A stretch of 64,000 bases of DNA. Source: Amyelois transitella (lineage: Eukaryota; Arthropoda; Insecta; Lepidoptera; Pyralidae). Position 1 is the first letter of the stretch. Each line of letters opens with the position of its first letter. The DNA lies in assembly GCF_032362555.1 (NCBI RefSeq), contig NC_083523.1:1959501-2023500 (forward strand), in the 5' to 3' direction. Under the pieces are notes generated by a model. That model made no database searches. It was not told where the DNA came from and was given only the letters and a program-made list of their open reading frames with translations. A program made the translations under genes and the position numbers. Below are positions 54,286 through 63,977 of this stretch, one piece after another.

Positions 54286-54685
54286 CACAATTAAAGTAAA
54301 ATTGCTTTGCTTTGATTTATCCTTTAACTTGATATATAAATAAATACATATAAATTATAAAAAAGTTTCTTATTGCTTACCTTAATGTCACTGCCAGCTT
54401 TTCTTCCGGTGATACAGCTTCTCTAAATCGCGTGTTTCTTTTGTAGATGTCGTCCTCAATAATATTAAGTATATAATAAAACAAGTATCTCGGCATACGG
54501 AAATAGATATAGAATTTTTCTTCGTCATCTAGCAGACGTTTCCGGATATTCCAATATTCCCCTTCTGATTTCCTTTGTCGCAACATATCATGTACCCAAT
54601 ATCTTCTTTTCCTGCTGTTTCGTTCATTTTCATTATCAAATATAATAGCTATAATCGCCAGTTCACTGAATGTAAAGTTCGACAT
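52432..54685 (-). CDS. Harbinger E5 DDE transposase (HARBI1-like)
   Basis: Minus-strand exons 54685-54381 (MSNFTFSELAIIAIIF, donor AAG|GTAAGC) and 53350-52432 (acceptor GTTTCAG) join in phase to about 407 aa. Exon 1: RRYWVHDMLRQRKSEGEYWN, FYIYFRMPRYLFYYILNIIE. Exon 2: CIGAIDGKHVNIIAPPSSGS (Asp), PHVFVADEAFPLKWNL (Asp) and ARRVVENAFGILYQKFGIYN (Glu). No interruption. An earlier ATG at 54835 lies in the subterminal repeats and is disfavoured. Confidence 0.88.
54009..54218 (+). repeat. Coding minisatellite, five 42-bp units
   Basis: Five in-frame 42-bp units (TACACAACTCAAAACCTAAA...) alternate between ...AGTATC and ...AGTAGC endings, suggesting duplication of an 84-bp pair. Each encodes 14 residues of the E5 MADF protein. 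Confidence 0.93.
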
Positions 54686-54915
54686 TTCATAAGCAACACG
54701 ACTTCTTTGGACAAAATTTAACCGAAAACTGAGGTTAGACGAGTTGTCTGTTGAATACGCATTACCCACTCGTTGGCACCGCGTTGGCCACTCCTTGACA
54801 CCGCGTTGTCCACTAGTGACCATTGGGTGGATCAACTAGTTGACTACTCATCTAGAGTGTGAGTAGAGTTGCTGCCGCGTTGGCGTGGAGTTGTTATAAT
54901 GTGCGAAGACCTTAA

Positions 54916-55126
54916 GACACTATCGATGTACACTAAAACACTAACTCCTCACTCGTCATTTTCTCCTGGTACCGTCGGCGACCTAAGTCGTAGGTAGCCG
55001 CTTTGTCGGCGCCGTCAAAGAGATCGCGGCAAGGCGGCGAACGTTTGACGAAGATTCTAAAACAAACAAATAAGACTCGTTTACTTAATCAATAAGAATC
55101 ATTTTGCTTTGACAGAGGTACGTCGT
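54916..55126. other. Short interval, no feature
   Basis: Sequence between E5 and piggyBac 4 with a moderately GC-rich patch (54960-55050). Nothing recognised. Confidence 0.5.
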
Positions 55127-55130
55127 TTAA

Positions 55131-57813
55131 CACGTTCATCGCCGACTATTATTTTACAAAATCATAAAAAAATGTCATTGGTTTTTATGATTATTTATAG
55201 GTTTATTTGTTCATATATAAAAGTTTTACAGTGATATTTGTTTATTTTGGCTTTATTTTAGGGTTTTTTTAAGTGCCGGTCATTATGACCCGGCGCGGCC
55301 TAAACGGAATAATTATTACATTCAGGCCGTGCCGGTCACAATGCCGGTCAGCGTACTTATGTACGCGTAATTTTCGATCGATGAGACATAGACAAACGTT
55401 ATAGACACGTCTACTACGCACGGGTACCGCGCGCCTAATGGATGCTAGCGCGGGAGTACACCGTGCGTGCGGTTGTTGTTCCCGCCTCCCTTCACCCCTT
55501 TCACCTCTCCCTATGACTCAAGCCAATCACGGATTGTTTTTGTTAGTTCGCACCTTGTTTTGGTCATCAAATGCACACTAAGATTTTGTTTAGCAGAAAA
55601 AATAGTTTTATTGTTAAAATGGACACTTTTTTTGACTTTGAGTTTACACAAGAACAATTACATGTAATTGACAGTTTAGAGAGGTCACATTGCAGTACTG
55701 ACCATGTCTTATGTGAGGGTGATGAAGTGATAAATATTCCACGTACCAGAAAACGTAGAGTTATTTTGTCGGACAGTGAAGAAGATGACCGTGATTTGTC
55801 TCCAGCTTTATCCGGCCATACACCTGAATGTGAGTGGTACCAGCCACGTGGTAAGCAGCCTCGTTTAATTCCTTTTACCGAAATACCGGGACTGAAACCT
55901 TACTCACTTCGAAATCAACTAGCCAATGCTACACCTATTGATTTCTATTCCCTCTTAGTCACTGACCAGTTATTTGAAAATATAGCACATCAGACGAATA
56001 TATTTGCCCAACAGAGTATCGATAAAGGTGGCATTAAAGATAAGTCGAGACTACGGCTCTGGACGCCAACCGACAAAGAAGAAATGAAACGATTTTTAGG
56101 CGTGATTATTTGGATGGGTATAGTGAAGTTACCAAAAATCGTAGACTATTGGTCTAATGATGAAATGTTGGGTCAATCTTTTGCAAAAAAGACTATGAGT
56201 CGCAACCGCTTCGAAGTTTTGCTTAGAATGCTCCACTTTTCCAACAACGAAGAAGTTCCAAAAAATGACCGGCTGGGTAAAATACGAAGATTGGTTGAAA
56301 TATTGAACCAAACATTTTCAATTCATTATACTCCCGATGAATGTTTATGCGTCGATGAAAGTATGATACCATTTCGTGGGCGTATCATTTTCCGCCAATA
56401 TAATAAGTCGAAAAGACATAAATATGGCATCAAGCTATTTAAATTGTGTACTACTCCTGGCTATACGACAAAGGTGGAGGTATATGGAGGAAAGACATTA
56501 GATTCACAGGATAATACTCCAACCAACGTTGTCTTGAATTTAGCACGTAACTACTTTGGAAAAGGTCATACCATGTTCGTAGATAATTGGTATACAAGCT
56601 TAGATCTAGCTGAGAAGTTAGTTCAACACGATACTCATTTAGTAGGGACCCTACGAAAAAACAGGAAGAACTTACCAAAGGACGTCATGACTGGAAATCT
56701 GAAACCGGGTGAGTTTATGGCAAAAGAAAACAACAACGGAGTCACGGTTATGAAGTGGAAGGATAAGAGGGACGTGTGTTTGTTGTCAACCAAACATTCA
56801 ATTGGTTTTACAAAAAAAAAGAACAAAAGAGGGGTTGAAACAATTAAACCGAAAATTGTGATTGATTATAATAAAGCCAAAGCAGCCGTTGACTTGTCTG
56901 ACCAAATGAGTGCTTATTCGAGTCCATTGCGAAAGACGTTAAAGTGGTATAAGAAGCTCGGTATCGAATTATTACTCAATACTGCTGTAGTAAATGCAAG
57001 AGTACTATATGAAAGTACAACGAAGAAGAAGATATCTGTCGTCAATTTTAGGCGACTGTTGGCAAAGCAGTTGATTGAGGGTAGTCAAGAAAATACGGGA
57101 TTGACCACACCACGACCCAGAAGACAAAAACACGAGCTTAAGAAAAAAGAAGGTGCAGCAGTATCAACAAGAAAATTTTGTCGTGATTGTTACAAATCAA
57201 ATGTTGAGTTGCATGGAAGAAATGTCGCCAAGAACAAAACAAAGAAGGTTTCTTGGTTTTGCACTATTTGTCCCGGCAATCCCCATTTATGTCGTCAATG
57301 TTTTGACAAATGCCACTAAAATGTTTAAATATCCATTTAGAGTTGAATTAATCTTTAGTTTGATTGTTGTTCGTATGACGATTTGTAATTGTGGTTTGAT
57401 AAAAAACGTTCCTAATACATATTTTTTGTTCTATTGTCTTTCTTTTTTTCTTAAATTTTGATAAAAACATGCCTAAAATTAATAATATTCTGTTGTCTTT
57501 TCATTTTTATGCATAAATGCAACTTATAACAGAAATAAAAATATATGATTCGAAATCCTATGTTTTTTCATTAACTTTTTTCTCTAAGTCCTAAAAACAG
57601 GTATGCCATCAAAAAATCAAAAAACCAAGTAGTTACAGGTGTTCATTGGGGCCGCGCCGGTCACATTGTATGGCTGAATACACAGATTTTGCATTCTGCG
57701 GCGCGAACGGGCTTCGCAAAGGTAGGTCTGGCGTGCCGGTCATTTTGATCCCCCATGGCCCAAATGGCTAGATCAAGTGCCGGTCATTTTGACCCACCAT
57801 GGCGATGAACGTG
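55131..57813 (+). mobile_element. piggyBac element 4, complete
   Basis: TTAA at 55127-55130 and 57814-57817. TIRs are CACGTTCATCGCC at both ends. 2683 bp with one intact transposase. The subterminal motif GTGCCGGTCA occurs at least twice on the left (about 55274, 55331) and twice on the right (57734, 57777), often followed by ttNtgaccc, with a partial match (gccggtcacatt) at 57657. Confidence 0.95.
55571..57319 (+). CDS. piggyBac transposase, intact
   Basis: 582 codons from the ATG at 55571; the ATG at 55619 (MDTFFDFEFTQEQ) is an equally good or better start (566 aa). The N-terminus is acidic (RVILSDSEEDDRDLSPALSG). DDE_Tnp_1_7 domain: EMKRFLGVIIWMGIVKLPKI, CLCVDESMIPFRGRIIFRQY (first Asp), GHTMFVDNWYTSLDLAEKLV (second Asp), IVIDYNKAKAAVDLSDQMSA (third Asp region) and LRKTLKWYKKLGIELLLNTA. 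The C-terminal Cys/His finger (CRDCYKSN...CTICPGNPHLCRQC) is present. It excises precisely at TTAA in known members. Every conserved block is intact, so the element may be active. Confidence 0.93.
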   Translation: MHTKILFSRKNSFIVKMDTFFDFEFTQEQLHVIDSLERSHCSTDHVLCEGDEVINIPRTRKRRVILSDSEEDDRDLSPALSGHTPECEWYQPRGKQPRLIPFTEIPGLKPYSLRNQLANATPIDFYSLLVTDQLFENIAHQTNIFAQQSIDKGGIKDKSRLRLWTPTDKEEMKRFLGVIIWMGIVKLPKIVDYWSNDEMLGQSFAKKTMSRNRFEVLLRMLHFSNNEEVPKNDRLGKIRRLVEILNQTFSIHYTPDECLCVDESMIPFRGRIIFRQYNKSKRHKYGIKLFKLCTTPGYTTKVEVYGGKTLDSQDNTPTNVVLNLARNYFGKGHTMFVDNWYTSLDLAEKLVQHDTHLVGTLRKNRKNLPKDVMTGNLKPGEFMAKENNNGVTVMKWKDKRDVCLLSTKHSIGFTKKKNKRGVETIKPKIVIDYNKAKAAVDLSDQMSAYSSPLRKTLKWYKKLGIELLLNTAVVNARVLYESTTKKKISVVNFRRLLAKQLIEGSQENTGLTTPRPRRQKHELKKKEGAAVSTRKFCRDCYKSNVELHGRNVAKNKTKKVSWFCTICPGNPHLCRQCFDKCH

Positions 57814-57878
57814 TTAAGACATTCAATCGATTTGAAAATATTCGCATGAAATGCAAAAGAAATAATAATTACCTACAT

Positions 57879-57990
57879 ACATAAAACCACGACTTTTTCC
57901 CGGAGGGATAGACAGAGACTACATCTTTCCACGATCTCTGCATACTTCCTTCGCTTCATCCACATTCATAACTCTTCATGCAAGCTAATA
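57879..57990 (-). mobile_element. LINE 3' end insertion, 112 bp
   Basis: Reverse complement of the LINE 3' end seen at 37320-37447 (contains ttttcccggagggatagaca and the cttcgcttcatccacattca region), with a short tail of tacata repeats. The 15-bp target duplication AATAATTACCTACAT lies at 57864-57878 and 57991-58005. Confidence 0.9.
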
Positions 57991-58065
57991 AATAATTACC
58001 TACATTACAAAATAAATTGGTAACTAAGTCAAAGAAAGATTGAAAACCTACATACCTTTCAAAGA

Positions 58066-58540
58066 AAGGGTTCAAAACGTCGACCTCCTTGGATGCACAA
58101 GTCAGCTCTCCGGTAAATGGAAACCCAGACATTGCGAAGCATTCCTGGCGTTACAGTATCGCATGCGGTTTGATGCGGGCAACCATTTCTTCGCTCGAAG
58201 GGGAATCCGACGCATACACTTTATTTTTAATGTATCCCCAGAAAAAAATGTCAAGTGGTGTGAGTTCTGGAGACCGCGGAGGCAATGCGATACGTCCTCC
58301 TCGTCCAATCCATTCCGGGAACCGGGCATTGAGGTGGCTGCGCTCATCACGAGCGAAGTGAGCTGGAGCGCCACCATGTTGGAATATTAGGTTGTTTTCC
58401 ATCACGATATCCACGTAACTTCTCACTGGCATTACTGTTCCTCATTTAAGTAATTTTCTAGGAAATTTAGGCTGTTAGGCAAAAAATATGGTTCAACGAC
58501 AACATCTCCGACTATTCCAGCATCCAGCCAACACATTTAT
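58066..58540 (-). pseudogene. Tc1/mariner-like transposase C-terminal fragment
   Basis: On the minus strand: AGIVGDVVVEPYFLPNSLNF, then FQHGGAPAHFARDERSHLNA, RFPEWIGRGGRIALPPRSPE and LTPLDIFFWGYIKNKVYASD, and after a shift CIQGGRRFEPFL. The block with (D)GAPAHF (Asp replaced by Gly in HGGAPAH) and SPELTPLDIFFWG is the second half of a DDE_3-type transposase common in insects. Frameshifts and the lost Asp show it is dead. Confidence 0.75.
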
Positions 58541-58711
58541 CCGCCACTGGTGCTGGAAAGATGACTCCGTAAAAACATGTGGATTGGTAGCTAGGTATGC
58601 GACCAATAATGTTCATTGTAGTCGTAATAATATTCTGAATTACTCAAAGAAATCACGAAAGAGAACACGTGTACGAAAAAGTCAAAACACAAACACAAAC
58701 AATGTTGTCAT

Positions 58712-59036
58712 CAGTGCTGCCAGACCAAAAATCCGATTGAGCGCTGTAAGATGTAAAAAAGCGCTCGATTTCTTGGAAATTGTGCTTTAAAAAAGCGCTA
58801 GATATCGCGCTAAAAGAACAATTTTTCTTGAATGAAATAAAGCAAACAAACAAAAAAACACTCTATTAGGCTTTAAAATAACTGATGCTGATAGAGCCAT
58901 AGAGTTTTTTAATATGTCATGATGTAAATTAAAAAAAACACCAGATTATCCGCTAGGTGCCATAATTCTGTAAAGCGCACCAAACACATAAAAAAGCGCT
59001 AGATCTAGCGCCCAAAGCGTTAAAATGGCAGCACTG
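58712..59036. mobile_element. hAT-like MITE
   Basis: 325 bp with ends CAGTGCTGCCA/TGGCAGCACTG. Flanked by GTTGTCAT (58704-58711) and GTTGTCAC (59037-59044), an 8-bp duplication with one difference, as made by hAT transposases. Several AGCGCTAGAT-like palindromic units lie inside. No ORF. Confidence 0.8.
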
Positions 59037-59121
59037 GTTGTCACGCAAATGGATAGCGAACGACTGATTGACTTCTCAAATAATTGTACATTTCCGCTTC
59101 CCGATTCTGGCATCCTAGTAC

Positions 59122-59150
59122 AGGGGAGACACGGGCAAAGTCGACCACGG
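59122..59150 (+). repeat. pogo-type terminal motif
   Basis: TACAGGGGAGACACGGGCAA resembles the starts at 24731 and 45640. No matching far end or gene was found nearby, so it is a solo end or fragment. Confidence 0.4.
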
Positions 59151-60961
59151 TCACGTTAACCGGCTATTTTTGTAAACAAAGGTGAAATAAAATTATTTTA
59201 GTACAAATATGTTTTGTCCCTTTGATTCAATATCTTATTAATTTTACCATAATAAACGGGTTAAAAACAGTATTATTTGATTTCAAAATTTTACCATACT
59301 TACTACCACTCTTACCAATAGGAAAAAGTGGCATGTACAAAACGTGTTTCCTAGGTTGACTAAATGTTGACAACTTTTTTATGAATGTGGCGATAAAATT
59401 AAACAAAGTAAAAGTTTACTAATCACAAACGTAAATAATCAGGTGGGATCATCATTTTACCCTCACTTACCCTAAAGCGGAAGAAAGGATACGTGTACAT
59501 CACCTGTCTCGCGGCGTAGCGCCATTGGTCGGCGCTTAGTGTACTAGACAGTGAACCCATTGACTGCGCACACACACACTCTCAAATTTGAATATTGACC
59601 TTGAATTAGTCGAATTTAAGAACGAGAGACAAGTACTCTATCTAGTCTTGCCTTCTCGTTTTGGTAAATTAGGGGCCCGTTTTCATTTATTTTTAAGTAG
59701 ATAAATTAAACCTCTTGCGTATCCATGAAATCCTGGTAGCTAAATGATTAATTCCTTTATTTTATTCGGAGATGTTTTTACCCATGATGCAAAAAAGAGC
59801 AGTGTTGTTGATGCAGATGACGCAGAGAGACTGCCGTCTGACGTCCGCAAGGATCAGAGACTTAAAAGAAAACATGTTTCCCTTCACGAACATTTCTTTC
59901 TTCCCGGACTTTTAACAACCTATGTAAACGTCATTTAAGTACTAGATCATTAGTAATAGTTTTATTAATTTATGACGATATTCGTTACTTGGCTTCTTAA
60001 AATATGAAAAAGAATTTCGTTCGTAATAGAAAATTTCTTAAAATATCCGGAACCATTTTAATACATTATTAATCGACCTTGCTCTTTGCTCCTTGCAAAG
60101 AAAAGTCACGCCTATTTCAGGGTTCATTTGGAAAATTTTAGTTAAAACCAACAACAATAGTTTGCTCGGATTTTGTGATTCAATAATAGTTTGATTATTT
60201 CTCTTTTTAATTATTATTTCTTTAAAAAATATTTCTTTCATATTTAAGTTTTTCATAATGTTACAAACACGTTCTCTGGTAACTACTACATTGATATTAT
60301 TCAGTACGCTTAGTTCGTTGTTTTACTTTTACTTTATTACTGTAAAAACGCCAGTCCGGTATTTTAGTTGCTACAATTAATCTGCTAAAGTAATTGATGA
60401 GAAACTGTTAGTCAGTTTTCTTTTTTGCCATGAGATTGAAGAGTCATATGAAACACTGATATTCAAACAGCCTTCAGTGTAAAGTTGTAATTTTAATGAG
60501 ATAAAGTAAAAAATCAAGTTTCGCAGGTGGGACTCGTCAGCTAAATAGTAAAAAGTAAAGAAAAAAGCAGGAACACTTAGTTAAGAAAAACAAAAAAAAA
60601 AGATATCCGGAACCCTGGCTCTAAAATACTATTTTAAAGTACCAGGAGTACAGACGGGTGGCGTCGACATTAGGCCAGTGGGCCAATGGGTGTGATCGTT
60701 AAGATGCTATTGACCTCACAGCTGTTTACTGCTGTAGTGTTGTGCAAGTTTTAATAAAATAACATAAAATAAAATAAAATCGGCTGTAAAAAATAAAAAT
60801 TTCAAAATAAAAAATTTACTTTTAGGGTTTTGCGTGGCACCAGGCTGTTTGTTACCGGTAACTCGTTTGGTGTACTCAATATGATAACCCCCTTTCCGTT
60901 ACACATTGTATATGCATGTGGCTTGACTGTGTAATGCATAGGCGGACTTGTTTGTTTTAGC
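59151..60961. other. Unannotated AT-rich interval
   Basis: No recognisable gene. The ORF at 59744-59938 has no familiar motif. 60881-60912 is the inverted partner of 46104-46137. Simple (ataaaat)n sequence lies at 60755-60780. Confidence 0.4.
60881..60912 (-). repeat. Inverted partner of 46104-46137
   Basis: atgataaccccctttccgtt followed by acacattgtata is the reverse complement, with small changes, of 46104-46137. Confidence 0.6.
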
Positions 60962-61240
60962 ATGGTGAAAACATACAAGAGAAAGACAAATAGTGACGAG
61001 TGGGCGAAAGAGAGCATGGAAAAAGCAGCAAAGACATTTTCAGTTCCTTAGACTACTCTAGAAAGAAAAGTAAAAAAAGCCCGGGAGAACTTGGCCCTAT
61101 CTCCATCTAAAAGTATTAAAGTAAAGGTTTCATTAGGACCTAATCAACCTGTTTTCACAGAAAAAGAAGAGGACGAGCTTTGTGGCTATATATTGGACAT
61201 GGAGACTAGACTTTACGGACTTACAGCCAAAGACTTAAGT
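60962..61240 (+). pseudogene. pogo-type N-terminal fragment (copy F)
   Basis: ATG at 60962 after TTTTAG. Reads MVKTYKRKTNSDEWAKESME, AAKTFSVP, an in-frame TAG, then TTLERKVKKARENLALSPSK, VKVSLGPNQPVFTEKEEDEL and CGYILDMETRLYGLTAKDL. Same family as copy C (23550), with part of the psq helix deleted. Harbinger E6 begins right after AKDL, interrupting the coding sequence. Confidence 0.78.
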
Positions 61241-61456
61241 GGGTGATAGACGGGCGAGCAAGTACGCGTACTTTAAAACCGCCGAGTAAGTTCGTCGGCG
61301 ATCCAACCGGTTTGAAATCTTACTCGTAGCTCGTCTTGGCTCGTACGTGTGGCAGCACTGCCAGCCGCGAGCCGCCATTTTGTTTCGCCAGTCTGTGGAC
61401 GCGCACGCTTGTTTAAATTGCAATTTTTGTTAATTTTGATTCAGAAATTTCTCAAA

Positions 61457-63393
61457 ATGTGTGATTTTCGAACTTATTCACATGAACTGCTAACCGAATT
61501 TATAGAAGCTTTCCGAAATAACCCTTGTCTTTGGAAAATTAGAAGCAACGACTACAAAGACAAAAATTTGAAGCTTCAAGCACACAATAATTTATTAGAA
61601 ATTATACGGAAGGTAGAAAGAGATCCTACGATTGAGAACGTCAAGAAAAAAATTAATTCATTAAGGGCTGGGTTCCGAAAAGAACATAAAAAAGTGCAAG
61701 ATAGCAAGAAGACAGGTTCAGGAACTGACCAGGTATACGTGCCAAAATTATGGTATTATAGTCAGCTTGAATTTCTCAAAGATCAAGGCCAAGGTAAGTT
61801 TAATTATTTATTAAAGAATTTCTCTATACACTATTATATTATACGTGCGTATTCTTTGTTATGTCTGTGCCTAAATTAGGTACTTACCTAAAATAGAGTA
61901 CCTATTATAGCACTTTTTTTCATTACAATAATGACATTGTGATGTTGAACATTAAAACCAAAAGTAAATTTAGAGGGTTTTTATTTAATTACAGGTGAAC
62001 AATCAACTGACAATATAGACAGCAGCGAACAGGAGACACCTAATGATAATGAAAATACATTTCATGCTGAACATAGTGAAAATGATACCCAGGTAAAAAT
62101 ACTATTATTATATCATGCTTTGTTGCCATGACACTGCACCACTAGTATTAAAGTAGGTTTCATACTTTTCTCTGATAATTTTTGCATTTTGAGTGGGGTT
62201 AAGACTATGTGTTTGTTGTAGTGCCTGTAATTCTCCATTTTGTGGTCTCAGCCCCAAATCAATAGTTCCATTTTCGTGATTTTCAGTATCAAAGTGCTGA
62301 TGTGGACTGTAAGGTTGGCTTACTTTTTTCCTTAAAAAATTGTGCAATACACAACATGCCAAAACTATTTTGTTAATATTTTGCACACTGGTATTTATAG
62401 GCGATCGAAAAATGTGGAATCTTGCCGCCAGAATTCCAAAAACATTTTCTATAATTCTTCTAGCCCTGCATACTCTATAATTGTATATCCTCTTACTTGA
62501 GCTAGCCTGTGATTGCCTTTGTGGGTACGGTTTCATAAAATCTGTCCTCAAAGCAAAAGCCTCGTCGCCAATAAATACATCAGGCAATTCTTCTGAATGT
62601 CCGCTTGGTTTTCTGGGGCTAGGAAGATTTAAGCGCTTGGAATTCAATCTTTGAAAGAATGTAGTTTTTTGTAATACACCACCATCAGAAATACGTCCAT
62701 TTGTTCCAATATCTACATAAATAAATTCATAATTTGCATTTGCAATTCCCATAAGTACAATACTGTGATACCCTTTATAATTAAAAAAATGTGAGCCGGC
62801 TCCGGCAGGAGGGACTATAGCTACATGTTTCCCATCGACGGCTCCTAAACAATTTGGAAATTGCCATGTACGCTCAAACTCTTCAGCAATTGCTAGCCAT
62901 TCTTCTTCTGAACTCGGGAACTGTAACAAAAAAACCCATAATTCAGTATAAATGATATCATTTTTATTTACAGAGTACCATTTGCAACCTGCGACACCTG
63001 CAACATCTGTTGCTTCATCTGCACGTCGTAAGCGACACGGCAATGCCGCCATTGAAGACACAATATCGTTAATAGGTAAAAGATTACAAAACCCAGATGA
63101 TGAATATGTCGCATGTCGCAATTAAACTCCGCAACATGACTGCTATTCAACAAGGCATAGCTGAATAGCTCTTCAATGAAGTTATGTTTTTGGGACGGTT
63201 TGAAAAATAAACATTCAATACAAGTATACATAATCCAGTTCCAGTCCAGGTACCCCAAAGACCATTGATACACATGCCAGCTGTTTCAGTCCAGCTGCAA
63301 GAAACACAAGTATATAACTTGACACAAGGCTCGCAAACTATTAGTATCCCGGACACCCTGATTGAATATTTAAACTTTAATAATAATAACTAA
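61457..63393 (+). pseudogene. Harbinger E6 MADF-domain protein, 3' end broken
   Basis: Exon 1 is 61457-61793 (LTEFIEAFRNNPCLWKIRSN, HNNLLEIIRKVERDPTIENV, INSLRAGFRKEHKKVQDSKK, LWYYSQLEFLKDQ), a complete MADF domain. Exon 2 is 61995-62092 (acidic). Exon 3 starts at about 62976 after an AG used inside ACAGAG. It reads PATPATSVASSARRKRHGNA and DDEYVACRN, then stops at about 63124. In the next frame KLRNMTAIQQGIAE, a TAG, FNEVMFLGRFEK, a TAA and more tail up to 63393 are still readable. So a frameshift and two stops destroyed the C-terminus. Confidence 0.7.
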
Positions 63394-63977
63394 AAATAAA
63401 TAAAATAGTACCTACGTTACATTTGTACCTGTTCAAGAGTAAATTTATTTGTTAAGCATTAATGTTAATGTTCCATTGCAAAATAAAGTCTGACTATTTG
63501 TACTGAGTTATTTTATTTATAAAGTACCTATGTAATGATACATACCTTCAAATATGTTTTCAGTGCAGAGTAGATTGCGTCACATGTCTCAGGAATTATG
63601 TACCCCAATGACTGTCTTGATATCGCTTACGAATACATTACGTCTTTATATGTTCCACCAGTTATCAAAAATCGTAATGTTGCACTTAAACGTTCATGCG
63701 GTGAAATAGCTTCTCTCATGCAAGTATCCTGTTTAGCTATAATTGCTGTGACTAAACACAAAAGTTCTTCATACACAGGCTCAGGCATTCTGAAATAATT
63801 CTGGAAATCTTCCTTCTCTTCACGTAACTCTCTTACTAAATTCACATGTGATAAACGCTCTCTTTTTGTAAGCCAGTTCTTAACCCACACTTTTCGCCTT
63901 TGTCTATTGTTTTTAATTTTTGAAATGTAATACGATATAATTCCTAAATAACACAAAGCTTCTTCAGTAGACGACAT
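62108..63977 (-). pseudogene. Harbinger E6 DDE transposase, one nonsense codon
   Basis: Minus-strand exons 63977-63546 (MSSTEEALCYLGIISYYISK, FRMPEPVYEELLCLVTAIIA, LRFLITGGTYKDVMYS, donor AAG|GTATGT) and 62920-62108 (acceptor GTTACAG, FPSSEEEWLAIAEEFERTWQ). Core: CLGAVDGKHVAIVPP (Asp), LPDVFIGDEAFALRTD (Asp) and ARRIIENVFGILAARFHIFR (Glu). The only lesion is TAA at 63627-63629 in exon 1; reading continues in frame as AISRQSLGYIIPETCDAIYS. About 414 codons in total. The open frame upstream of 62920 is intronic. Confidence 0.85.

Larger units (their letters stand above)
46321..54912 (+). mobile_element. PIF/Harbinger element E5, complete, with P-type gene inside
   Basis: TIRs begin AGGTCTTCGCACATTATAAC (25 bp exact). 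The target duplication is TAA (46318-46320 and 54913-54915). At 8592 bp it is far longer than E1 or E2 because about 4-4.6 kb with a THAP/P transposase gene lies between the left end and the MADF gene. Subterminal GTTGTCCAC/GTTGGCAC-type motifs repeat at both ends (46495-46550 and 54765-54825). Confidence 0.9.

Noticed and set aside
59744-59938. 64-codon ORF
   Set aside because: No motif, no splice or neighbour context; cannot be supported as a gene.
60655-60780. Possible SINE or tRNA-like sequence
   Set aside because: No A/B box pair or cloverleaf could be recognised.
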